From NCBI RefSeq assembly GCF_011694515.1, contig NZ_CP050192.1, forward strand, positions 4,293,064 through 4,357,063: a DNA stretch of 64,000 nucleotides. Reading direction: 5' to 3'. Shown one piece after another: positions 1-9,400 of this stretch. A model generated the notes under the pieces. The model worked only from the letters and a program-made list of their open reading frames with translations. It was not told the DNA's origin and did not search any database. The stretch comes from Mycobacterium sp. DL592. Its GTDB lineage: Bacteria; Actinomycetota; Actinomycetes; Mycobacteriales; Mycobacteriaceae. Position numbers and translations under genes: made by a program. How positions within the stretch are numbered: position 1 is the first letter of the stretch; every line of letters starts with the position of its first letter.

Positions 1-821
1 AAGCCATTGATCCCTTCTCTTATCGCGTTGCTGCCCACTCGGGTTATCCGAAGGAGCTGCGCGTGGATCTTGGCGATGCGATTGGAACCGCACAGCTGCA
101 TATATGGCCGTACCGCGACAAGGGGCCGGGCTTCGTGCAGGGCGGTCGCCCCGAAACAGAGTCTCAAGGGCTCTACATTTATCGCAACGACCGTCTCCTC
201 CAGGCCGGCGGTTGGAACGGGCTGGCAACATCGAGGGTCGACTTGGCCTTCGCGCGCGTAGCGTTCGATCTGACGCCCGAGCTGGAACCGCACGTCACAA
301 TCAACCCCGAGAAGGTCGGGACGACATTCGATGATGAATTGCGGGGTGCGTTGGCGCGCGCACGGGCTGCGGACGACACCACCCTAGCGTCATTTCAGGA
401 GGACGCGAAGCACGCGGCGAAGCTCGCGAAGCAGCGTTCGGCTTCCCCCATCGAAGCCCCGCTGCCCGGCGACGGACTTCCTGCCTTGGTCAAAGAGGCG
501 TTCGCAACACACACCGAGCCCAACGACGTGTTCCCGATCGATATCCGATGGAGCCTGCTACCCGAGGAGCAGGTCTACGACATCGACATCGACAAGCACC
601 AACTCATCCTGAATGCAAGGTACCGTTCGGCTGTCGTCGGCCACCGCAGCCTCGATATCGATGACGCGCCCGTCATCAAAAGTCTGCTGCTTCTTCTACT
701 CGAAGACCACTTCGTCGGGACAGGCGGCGGGGCGAAGAAGAAGCGTGAGGAAGCAGCATGGCAAGCGATCCTCCTGGCCGCCATCAGAGCGCAACCCGCC
801 CGAGAGGTGAGACCACTATGA
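1..821 (+). CDS. MutL/MORC-like GHKL ATPase, C-terminal part (5' end outside window)
   Basis: The reading frame is open from base 3 to the TGA at 819-821, giving about 272 residues with no start in view, so the gene begins upstream. The visible part contains the stretch G-L-Y-I-Y-R-N-D-R-L (codons near 170-200) followed by a GGW, which is the typical S5-domain segment after the ATPase domain in MutL/MORC-like GHKL proteins. The N-terminal ATP-binding motifs are not in the window. Its stop overlaps the next start (ATGA), so it is translationally coupled to the PD-(D/E)XK gene. In the MORC-type restriction clusters described by Iyer, Abhiman and Aravind, such an ATPase is encoded beside a nuclease and a Z1 protein, as here. 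The family call rests on the short S5-like motif plus context. Confidence 0.75.
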   Translation, partial: AIDPFSYRVAAHSGYPKELRVDLGDAIGTAQLHIWPYRDKGPGFVQGGRPETESQGLYIYRNDRLLQAGGWNGLATSRVDLAFARVAFDLTPELEPHVTINPEKVGTTFDDELRGALARARAADDTTLASFQEDAKHAAKLAKQRSASPIEAPLPGDGLPALVKEAFATHTEPNDVFPIDIRWSLLPEEQVYDIDIDKHQLILNARYRSAVVGHRSLDIDDAPVIKSLLLLLLEDHFVGTGGGAKKKREEAAWQAILLAAIRAQPAREVRPL

Positions 822-1798
822 GTGAGCCGGTGTCGGAGCTGAACCCGGACACGCTGGAGAAGTACTTCCGCAGTGGGGTGGTGACTACGCATCTCGTGAG
901 CAACTCTCCGGAAGCAATCGTCAGGATCGACGGTTCCGGACAGAAGATTTCACTACTGACGCCTCACACCGGGATGCTCCAGAACACCGCCGAGCTTAAG
1001 CACGTCAGCACGGGCCTCGAGACTTGGAACGGCGGCGAGTGGGCTCGCGTCACAGTCGACGCACGCAATATGTACAGCGAGGCCTACGGACTGGTGCTCT
1101 CCATCGTTCAGGCAATGCGCGGCGGCGCGACCTTTGCTGCCGCCACATCTGCCGCGATGACGAACATGAAAGCTCTGCTCGCCGCCAAACCGCGGATATC
1201 GGAGGAAAAGCAGATTGGGTTGATTGGCGAGCTTCTGCTATTCCGCTCTCTGCTAGACGGTTTCGATGAATATTCGGTCATCGACTGGTGGTTGGGCCCG
1301 CTCGCCGAGGAACGCGACTATGCGTTCCCCACGTTCGACGCGGAGGTCAAGACCACCATCGGCGAGCTACGGGCGCATGTCATAAACGGGGCAAGCCAGC
1401 TGGAGCCGAGCCCTGGGCGGCCGCTGTGGCTCGTGTCTATCCAAGTCACTCGGGCCGGCGGCGATCCAAACGGGTTCACTCTCCCCGCACTGATCCAGGA
1501 GATCCGCGAACGGCTCACTACAACGCGAGACCGCTTCGTGGCATACCTAGCGTCGGAGAACTGGGAAGATGACGACGCAGCAATGTATCCCACCGCCTAT
1601 ATCCTGCGCAGCACACCGGCGGCATACGCGGTTGATGACGATTTCCCGGCGGTAACTGGCAAGCGCCTGCATTCGGTTGTTCCGCACAGCGATCTCGTCA
1701 GTGCAGTGACTTACCGTGTCAACGTCTCCTCACGCACGCCAGGAGACCCCGGCGAACCGCTAAGCGGATTCATAAGTCCACCACTTGCACAGGAGTAA
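818..1798 (+). CDS. PD-(D/E)XK motif protein (DUF4420-like)
   Basis: This 326-aa protein is the likely nuclease component of the MORC/Z1 system. A restriction-endonuclease fold is suggested by a helix ending in GLIGELLLF (Glu138) followed by F-D-A-E-V-K-T-T, giving Asp174, Glu176 and Lys178 as the candidate D-x-E-x-K metal site. Length and motif order fit the PD-(D/E)XK motif family known as DUF4420. The ATG at 818 overlaps the stop of the upstream ATPase by four bases, and the next gene begins five bases after its stop, so all three are one transcript. No second domain is visible. Nuclease activity is inferred from the motif; the role against foreign DNA is inferred from the neighbours. Confidence 0.8.
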   Translation: MSEPVSELNPDTLEKYFRSGVVTTHLVSNSPEAIVRIDGSGQKISLLTPHTGMLQNTAELKHVSTGLETWNGGEWARVTVDARNMYSEAYGLVLSIVQAMRGGATFAAATSAAMTNMKALLAAKPRISEEKQIGLIGELLLFRSLLDGFDEYSVIDWWLGPLAEERDYAFPTFDAEVKTTIGELRAHVINGASQLEPSPGRPLWLVSIQVTRAGGDPNGFTLPALIQEIRERLTTTRDRFVAYLASENWEDDDAAMYPTAYILRSTPAAYAVDDDFPAVTGKRLHSVVPHSDLVSAVTYRVNVSSRTPGDPGEPLSGFISPPLAQE

Positions 1799-1802
1799 TG
1801 AC

Positions 1803-4800
1803 GTGACCGACGCGTATACCGACGCAATCGTTAGCATCGTGCGCGGGATGAGCAAGAGCGAACCCAAGCCGATGCTTAAGCGCGTGCGTTTCGAGCTGGA
1901 AGAAGCTGGCATTGATACTGATTTCGCGGAGACCGGCCTGGTCGACGCGATCACGTCCACCGACGTGAATGCTCCCGCGCGCTACGAGTTCCATATCCAG
2001 CTCTCCAAATGGGACGCGCTGCCCGACCCGACGTGGGCAACAGACACGGCACCTTATTCCCAGCAACGACGCGACGCTATCCTCACGGCTCTCGGCTTCT
2101 CCGAAGATGGTCAAGCGCTTATCAACCACGCCTTTCAAGTGAACCTGTCTGGTGCGGTCGTGATCTCGGGCAAGCCAGCCGACTGGGATCCTTGGTACGA
2201 CTCTGAAGCGGGACGTTCTTTCTACTGGGATGGGTATCGAGGCGTTCTGGAGTCCAAAGGCTGGGACCCAGACGCGATCGCCGAAATGAGTCGGATAACG
2301 GACGAGGTGGTGAAGCGCCTGGCAAATCCGGCACGGGAAGATCCCTACCAGGCGAAGGGCCTTGTCGTCGGCCATGTGCAGTCCGGCAAGACCGCCAACT
2401 TCACCGGGGTAATCGCCAAGGCGATCGACGCCGGTTACAAGCTCGTCATTGTCCTAACCGGAACTATCGAGCTCCTGCGTGGCCAGACTCAACGCCGCAT
2501 CGACATGGAACTCATCGGGGAGGAAAACATCCTTGGTGGGGTGCCTCGCGACAACGACGAGCTCACCGCCTCGGTCGATTACATCGGTGACGGCGACATC
2601 GACTGGTACGAAGGGAAGTTCGTTTCTTACGGCAAGGACCCCAAGGAACTAGGGCTCCCCGGAATCCGTCGACTGACCGGAGCTCGTGACGACTACAAAC
2701 TGCTGAAGGCCGGGCTCGGCTATCTCGATTTCCGCCAAACCGACCATCTCGCCGATCCCGCGCGCCCGCTTTACGACCCGCAGAACCTCTACCGTCCGGA
2801 CATCCGGGTGGCCGTCGTGAAGAAGAACTCGACAGTATTGAAGAAGCTTGTCCATGATCTGCAGTCCACAAAGACCGATCTCGGTGAGATCCCCACACTC
2901 ATCATCGATGATGAGGCAGACCAAGCCTCGATCAATACGACGCGACCGAAGAAGGACAAGGAGAAGAAGTCCGAGGAAGAGAAAGAACGTACGGCGATCA
3001 ATCGCCTGATCGCGCAACTTCTGACGGAGCTGGAGCGAGCCCAATACGTGGGCTACACAGCGACGCCCTTCGCGAACGTCTTCGTCGACCCCGAGGATTC
3101 CGAGGACATCTTCCCGAAGGACTTCATCGTCAGCCTCGAACCTCCCCCCGGGTACATGGGAGGCAAAGCCTTTCACGATCTCGACACCGACACGTCGGGC
3201 GACGACGGCGAATCAGATGAAGAACGCACTGTTGCGAACTCAAACGAGAAGGCATTCATCCGTTCACTTCTCGCCGGAGCCGATGACTTGGACGCCCGAG
3301 ACAAAGAAATGCTCGGAGCCTTGGACGCTTACGTTCTCGCCGGAGCAATCAAACTTCACCGGGCCTCTGCGCTTGGAAAGCCGAAGCTCTTTCGTCACCA
3401 CACGATGCTCGTCCACGAATCGGTTAGCACCGACGAGCACACGTTGCTGGCCAACGATATCCGTCGCCTCTGGGGATCGGCCGGCTATGACCTGCCGATG
3501 GGCCTCAAGCGGCTCCAGGATCTCTGGCTGACTGACTTCCAGCGAGTAACGGCGGCCCGCGCACCGGAGGCACCGGCAATCGGAAGCTTCGCCGAGCTGA
3601 TCCCATTTGTCGGGCGAGCAGTCGACCGAATCCAGGCGGGCGTGAATCCCGTCGTCATCGTCAACGGTAAGGCGGAAAAGGACTACCTCCAGGCTGACAT
3701 CAACTTTCAGGCCGGGGATGTCTGGAAGATCCTCGTCGGCGGCACCAAGCTCTCCCGTGGCTTCACCGTCGAGGGGTTGACGGTCTCGTACTACACACGA
3801 AGGACGACCGCCGCGGACACGCTCATGCAGATGGGACGTTGGTTCGGCTACCGACCCGGCTATCGCGACCTCGTGCGCCTATACATCGGCCGAAATGTGC
3901 CCGGTCCCCGAAAGACGGTCATCGACCTCTACAAGGCTTTTGAGGCGATAGTGCGCGACGAGGAGGACTTTCGCGAGGAGCTCCGCAAGTTTCAGGGATT
4001 TGATGACGACGGGCGGCCCCGGGTGCGCCCGATGGATGTACCCCCATTGGTCTACCAAAGCCTGCCCTACCTCAAGCCGACGAGCAGCAACAAGATGTAC
4101 AACGCCGAGCTCACCGAACAGGGCGAAGGCGGGAAGGTTGTCGACTTCAATCAGCAAGGGGTTCACGACGACAACGTGAACCGGATGCACTTCGACGCAG
4201 TTCAACCGCTGCTTGATGCCGCCGATACTCAGGGCGAGTTCTTCTACATCAACGAAGTCGGAACGCCACGGCCGTGGAACGCTCGGTACGGCGTCGTCGA
4301 TGCCGAAGTACTTATTGAGATCGTCAGCAAGTTCAGGTGGGCCAACAACTTCAAGTTCGATCCTTACGTGGCGTTCATGCGAAAGGCAATCGCTGAGGGC
4401 ACTCTCAAGGACTGGGCCATTATTGTGCCAGAGATCGATTCACTCCCGACTAGGACTGTCGGAGGCCGGGACCTGAGGATAATTCGTCGCTACCGCCGCC
4501 CTGACAGGCCATGGCAGTTCTCGGGTTCGTCGACTCGCCAACGCGATGCATTGCTGGCGATCTCCGGCGGGATTGACGCTGAAACGGTCGATATCGATCA
4601 TGAGATCGAATCGGCGTTGCAACGGCCCGAGTACAAGCACGTCAACGAACTCAAGGTTGCGACCCGCGGCGCGTTGCTGTTGACGTTTGCGGGTGACAGC
4701 ACCTCGGCGCGGTACCACGATGCAAAGGGTGTGACCGACCCGAAGATGTTGCCCAATCCAACAGACCCGAAGAACATTGCGACGCTGTTCTCCTATGCGC

Positions 4801-4898
4801 TGCCATTGCTGTCGGCGCCGGCTGGGAGGATCGCCTTCACAGTGCGGCGGAAGGACCGTCCAGACGACGCGATCGTCGAAGCAGAACCGGGCGACTGA
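1803..4898 (+). CDS. Z1 domain-containing SF2 ATPase/helicase-like protein
   Basis: This 1031-aa P-loop protein is the motor-like subunit of the MORC-Z1 system. It shows the Z1-type Walker A G-H-V-Q-S-G-K-T (residues 190-197), a Walker B I-D-D-E-A-D (about 367-372), motif III T-A-T-P-F-A-N (about 418) and a late motif Q-M-G-R-W-F-G-Y (about 675), which is characteristic of Z1 proteins. I chose the GTG at 1803 because an AGGAG lies eight bases upstream and the preceding gene ends at 1798; an in-frame TTG at 1785 would overlap it. In known clusters Z1 works with a MORC-like ATPase and an endonuclease; both are directly upstream. An AIPR gene, often next in such clusters, is not seen here. Confidence 0.9.
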   Translation: MTDAYTDAIVSIVRGMSKSEPKPMLKRVRFELEEAGIDTDFAETGLVDAITSTDVNAPARYEFHIQLSKWDALPDPTWATDTAPYSQQRRDAILTALGFSEDGQALINHAFQVNLSGAVVISGKPADWDPWYDSEAGRSFYWDGYRGVLESKGWDPDAIAEMSRITDEVVKRLANPAREDPYQAKGLVVGHVQSGKTANFTGVIAKAIDAGYKLVIVLTGTIELLRGQTQRRIDMELIGEENILGGVPRDNDELTASVDYIGDGDIDWYEGKFVSYGKDPKELGLPGIRRLTGARDDYKLLKAGLGYLDFRQTDHLADPARPLYDPQNLYRPDIRVAVVKKNSTVLKKLVHDLQSTKTDLGEIPTLIIDDEADQASINTTRPKKDKEKKSEEEKERTAINRLIAQLLTELERAQYVGYTATPFANVFVDPEDSEDIFPKDFIVSLEPPPGYMGGKAFHDLDTDTSGDDGESDEERTVANSNEKAFIRSLLAGADDLDARDKEMLGALDAYVLAGAIKLHRASALGKPKLFRHHTMLVHESVSTDEHTLLANDIRRLWGSAGYDLPMGLKRLQDLWLTDFQRVTAARAPEAPAIGSFAELIPFVGRAVDRIQAGVNPVVIVNGKAEKDYLQADINFQAGDVWKILVGGTKLSRGFTVEGLTVSYYTRRTTAADTLMQMGRWFGYRPGYRDLVRLYIGRNVPGPRKTVIDLYKAFEAIVRDEEDFREELRKFQGFDDDGRPRVRPMDVPPLVYQSLPYLKPTSSNKMYNAELTEQGEGGKVVDFNQQGVHDDNVNRMHFDAVQPLLDAADTQGEFFYINEVGTPRPWNARYGVVDAEVLIEIVSKFRWANNFKFDPYVAFMRKAIAEGTLKDWAIIVPEIDSLPTRTVGGRDLRIIRRYRRPDRPWQFSGSSTRQRDALLAISGGIDAETVDIDHEIESALQRPEYKHVNELKVATRGALLLTFAGDSTSARYHDAKGVTDPKMLPNPTDPKNIATLFSYALPLLSAPAGRIAFTVRRKDRPDDAIVEAEPGD

Positions 4899-4986
4899 CT
4901 GTGGGACGCGGGGTCCCGCCCTACGCTGGGACACGGCGCTCCGCCGATCCCATGCAGGAAAACGACTTTCACCACAACTACATCCT

Positions 4987-5011
4987 GACCGATCTGCAAT
5001 ATGGATCGGTC
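4987..5011. terminator. Hairpin between convergent defence operons
   Basis: A perfect inverted repeat has 8-base arms (GACCGATC / GATCGGTC) and a 9-base loop. It lies between the Z1 stop (4898) and the end of the leftward metallopeptidase gene (5085). A second short repeat, GGGAC-N5-GTCCC, follows the Z1 stop directly. Neither has a U-tract, so a bidirectional terminator is an inference from position. The rest of 4899-5084 holds no gene I can support. Confidence 0.45.
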
Positions 5012-5084
5012 GCGGGACCTTCGAATGCGCTAATGGAGCACCAACGGACATCGGCGGATGGTGCCCGCATGACCTGGGACACGA

Positions 5085-6362
5085 TCAACCGTGGCCCATC
5101 TCCTTGTGGTCTCCTATTGATTCCGCGTACCAAGTCGATCCGGAGCGGTCATAGCGGAGATGCGCCCGGAAGTTACCACCGACGTTCACCGAGTAGCACT
5201 CGCGCCCATCCTTCTTCCACGGCTGGAAGCCCAGACCATTCAAAGCGGTAGACAGTGCAAGCTTGTCCACAGTGTTCTGCCAACGCTTTTGGATGCTCCT
5301 GTCAAGTCTCTTAAGGGTTTTCGAGAAATCCTCCGTCTGCTTGATATCAGTGATCACCTGAAAGAAGGAGATACCTATGCCAAGCGCGCCCCGGAGGTTG
5401 TGCTCGTCGAGAATGATGATTGGACACCTAGTCCAGTCGATATGGATGAGGTCCGGGTAGAACATCAGGGTATCCAGCGCGTGGTCGGGCGGAACCCACA
5501 GTGGCTTCGACTCGTGCTGATATTGCACTGATAGCTCACAAGAAGCGTCGAAGAATGAGTCCATGCGGCCATACGGACCGCGGGTCCTCACGTACTGTTC
5601 GGCGTCTCGGTATCCTTCCGGCTGCCGTTTGCAGAATCGTTTCAATGCCTGATAGGCGCCAACCGAATTCGCCAGGGGCCGCGACCGGTGTTTGAAGCCC
5701 CGCAACATGTACGCGTTGGCAAGGCCCTCTTCCAGTGTCACGTAGCCGTGAGGTTCCCTGTACCGCTCCTTGGCGTTCCAATAGACGGGCGCGCCCGTCG
5801 TCAACTCCCAATTGGCGATCATGCAATCGACGTTGAAGTGGAACAGCTCGTGGCGCAAGATCGCGTGGTACGCCAGATGTAGCTTGCGTTCCAGTGACAC
5901 ATTCACATCCGCGCAAGCATGCAAAGCGAATGCCAGAATTCCCTCGAACGGGATGTGTACCCCATACTGAAATCGCTTCTGGTGAAATGTGGTGTACCAC
6001 CCGTAGACGTCACTTCCGCTTAGCTGCGCGAGCTGTTCGATTTTCGTCAGCTGGTCATCACCAAGTACATGGTGGATCTCGGATTCGGTGACTTGTGGAG
6101 GAATCTCGAACACCACAACCGGTTCGTCGACCACGGTGTCGCTAGAGTCTGTATCGGCATCCAACCCCGCGTCGGGATCCGCGTCCATCGCGTAGCCGGC
6201 ATTGCCTTGGCGCTCGGGGTCCGATATCCACACGGCCATGGCCGGGTCGGCGCCTGTGCCTCTCTTATCCGTTGATGGGTCGTCGTATCGAGTTGCGCCT
6301 GCTACCTCGTCCAGCGCCTTCCGGATGTGACTAATCGACGGCACGTGCGGGCCACGGGGCAT
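5085..6362 (-). CDS. Putative zinc metallopeptidase fused to a RelE/HigB-like toxin domain
   Basis: This 425-aa protein has three visible parts. Residues 1-80 are acidic and low-complexity (D-P-D-A-G repeats), probably a linker. The middle part carries R-H-E-L-F-H (zinc motif HExxH at 171-175) and a downstream L-E-E-G-L-A-N-A (211-217) that could supply the third Glu ligand of a gluzincin-type site. Residues about 342-425 read like a RelE/ParE/HigB fold: a K-T-L-K-R-L-D-R helix pair, then C-Y-S-V-N-V-G-G-N-F-R-A-H-L-R and a final strand ending I-G-D-H-K-E-M, matching the usual order of strands in that superfamily. It starts 51 bases after the helicase stop, on the same strand, so it is probably the third gene of that operon. 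I know of no described defence gene with this fusion. ATG 6362 is preceded by AAGGTGA. Confidence 0.65.
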   Translation of the reverse strand: MPRGPHVPSISHIRKALDEVAGATRYDDPSTDKRGTGADPAMAVWISDPERQGNAGYAMDADPDAGLDADTDSSDTVVDEPVVVFEIPPQVTESEIHHVLGDDQLTKIEQLAQLSGSDVYGWYTTFHQKRFQYGVHIPFEGILAFALHACADVNVSLERKLHLAYHAILRHELFHFNVDCMIANWELTTGAPVYWNAKERYREPHGYVTLEEGLANAYMLRGFKHRSRPLANSVGAYQALKRFCKRQPEGYRDAEQYVRTRGPYGRMDSFFDASCELSVQYQHESKPLWVPPDHALDTLMFYPDLIHIDWTRCPIIILDEHNLRGALGIGISFFQVITDIKQTEDFSKTLKRLDRSIQKRWQNTVDKLALSTALNGLGFQPWKKDGRECYSVNVGGNFRAHLRYDRSGSTWYAESIGDHKEMGHG

Positions 6363-6413
6363 TGGTCATCACCTTTCGGAAAACTCTCTGCGATCCGGAC
6401 GGTTTCGGGACAG

Positions 6414-9400
6414 CTAGGTACTCAACAAGGCCAATGCCCCCCGCCGCGAAAGCCTTTCATGTTCTCGGGCATTGCGGTATGTCCGCAGACACCCGTAGCA
6501 CGAGGTCTCTTCGCCGCAGTCGCAGTCGGTTACCCGCTTGACTGCTGACTGCATCACGACGCCGATGTTCTCGGCGATCTTCTTCGCCGCTCCCGCACCA
6601 CCCGGCACCGTGTCATACAGCACGATGCTGCGCCGTTGATCGGCGCTCCACGACAGGGATCCGCCTATGTCGTCACGGCTGATCTCCAACCCGTAGGAAG
6701 CGCCTTCGAGAATCGCATAGAGCGCAGAGATCCAGTTCCCCTCATGGTCTTTCTGATACGGAAGCCCGTCGAAAGTAAACTCTGCGACGTCGGACTGATA
6801 GCGGTGTCCGAGGGAAATCGTTTCCCACCTGCCGCCGCAGTCGCGACCATTGTCGGGTCGCTGGTGTTTCTTTGCCTTGCTGCCCCTAACTGCGGGAGCC
6901 GACCAACCGCACCACTCGCACAGCTGAAACCCATCACCCGTTCCATCCGAAACCGCTGCCAGCCAGGCGCGAACACCAGCCCGGGCCGTCACCCGCAGGC
7001 CTCCGCCGCCGGACCAGTGATACTGGCCGATCTCGTCGCCGCGGGTCTCGACGTAACTACCGCCATGCCAACGGCGCTCAGGCGGGGAGCTCCCCACGTC
7101 TTGATTCTCCGGCGCTGCGATGAAACCAAACTCCGGGATGATGAGGGTCTTGCTGGCTTTGAACTCCTCGCCACAACTCGGACAGGTGTCCCCGACATTA
7201 AGGCGTTCTCCGCGCTCGAACCTGCTGCAGGTCTGGCAGATTCGGTACTTGTGTCGGATCAGCTCTCTATCGGGGCGCTTCTTCAGGCCCGCTGATGTCC
7301 AAAGCTTTCCTCCAGCCACCACCTGATTGCCAGGAGCGTAGTCGTAAATGGCTAGCCCGAGGTCGCGGTCGAGTTCGAGCTTGCTTCCCACTGGGTCAAC
7401 TGAGTTAATCGTGCTGAGTCCGACGGTATCGACCGGAAAGCCGTACTTGGGCAGAATGTTTCGATTGGCGAGGTAACCGAGCAGATTCCGACCGATGACC
7501 GTCCGCTTGGTATCTTCGAGCCGCTTACTTAAGGCGAACTTGCGCTCTTTGACGGAGTCCTCGATCCGTTGCTCGATGTCATCGACATCCTTGACCAGTT
7601 CCTTCCCTACCGTTTCGAGGAGTTCGACCAGCGGTTGCACCCAGCTGCCCTCGGCCACACCAATCTCGTCCTGCACTGCGGCGGGCAGCGCCATCTGCAA
7701 CGCTTCGGTGACGCTGGCGGGAACCGGGGTCAAATACTCTCGGACTTTGGAGGCCGGCGAGGGCCCACCATCGGCAGCCGGTAAGAAGAACTCCCCCGCC
7801 CTCGTCCACTGCTCGTCTCGTGCTTCGAAGCAGTGCCGGAAGTACGAGGCCAAGGCCACAGAATGCGCATGGCGCCGCGCGATCCGTGGATTATCGACCG
7901 GTACCCAAGGAATCCGCATCCGGCCCGCGATCATGGCGTTGGGATTCTGATACTGCGCAAGGTCATGCGCGGCACGGTTTGCGTAGGTGACGACGAGGGC
8001 CGCTGAGTCGGCCCTCCGCCCAGCGCGACCAGCGCGCTGCACGTAGTTGGCTGTCCTGGGCGGCATGTTGCGCATGAAGACAGATTGCAGGTCACCAACG
8101 TCCACACCGAGTTCGAACGTCGTCGAGCATGAAAGCACGTTGACCTTGCCCGTGATGAAGTCGTCTTGAATCTTAGTCGCTTCCTTGGCGTTCCATTGCG
8201 CGGTGTGTTCTCGTGCGGTCATCGGCGCGGTATTCATGGTCTGATACGTCACCCGATAGTGGTTCGCGTCGCTATGCGAGTCAGGCAGGACAAAGGGTTT
8301 CAACTTGCCCGTGCACCGACTATTGGGGCAAACTGCGCGCACCGAGAATGCCGTCAGCTGACGGCAGGTGTTGCACTGATACCAGCTGCACCTGCCACCG
8401 TCAGTCACGATCAGCATGCGGTGATCGAGTTGGTTGAGCGGGCCCAGCGTGCGATCCGACTCGACGGTTAGGAAACCGGCAGATTCGAGGATCTTCCAGC
8501 AGCCCTGCAGAATACGCCCTGGTGGAGCGTCATTCGACAGTGTGGCCAGCACTTTGCGAACGAATGTGATCCGGCTGTTTGTAACGCCGGTGCCGCTCGG
8601 GCTCCAGCTTATTACCTGTTTTGTCCGGTCCGAACCCGTCGAACGCATTCGTACCCGGCTGTTGCGGGGGGCAAAACGCTCGTCTTTCACGTCGACGCGA
8701 TCGAGCACCGTGACAGCGCCCTGGAGCCGAACGGTCTTGACAAGTTCGTTCAACAGCGCCCAACCCTCCTCCTCGGTCAATCCCAGCGAGGTCAAACTAC
8801 TCAGTTTGACCCGGGCGTCGCTTTGCAGCGCCACCCGCATCAGTCCCAGCCCTTCTAACGACTGCCTAGTCTCGAGGGTCATTAACTCACCGGAGATCCA
8901 CTGGTTGACTGCCTTTGTAATCTCGACTTTGCCCATACCCCATGGGAAATGACCGGCCGCATCGGCCTTCTCTCGAGCCAGGATCGCCAGGTCACCTGCG
9001 GTCAGGTCCTCACCAAGCACGGCGGGGTCACGCAGCGCCTGGGTGATGTAGCGCCGTTCCAGCATCCGTGCGTAGGTGCGGTCCAGATAGGGCGCCGCAA
9101 ATGCAGCCGATTGGCGCGAGTCCGCGAACATCAACAGCTTGCGGCCCCCACCGACCTGATCGGCGGCCTCGTCTGCAGCCTTCGGAAGTTGTTGGTACAA
9201 CGCCGTTGTTACGACGGCGGGGGCGGCATTGACATCGGTTCGGAGCCGTCGGATTCCTTGCCGCGACAGGGTGCCGCACTCGGTACACCGAGTCATGACC
9301 CGCTTGGCGCGCGGATGCTCACGTACCGGCAGCATCCCGTCGCCGTGACACGACGGGCAGGTATTCGTGGCAGCGCCGGCAAGCAGGCCGCATCCGGCGC

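Noticed and set aside
1785..1802. Upstream TTG as start of the Z1 gene
   Set aside because: It overlaps the preceding gene and lacks a ribosome site; GTG 1803 has AGGAG at good spacing.
4901..5251. Open rightward frame after the Z1 gene, possible further member of the system
   Set aside because: It runs antisense into the metallopeptidase gene, contains the terminator-like hairpin and has no recognisable family.
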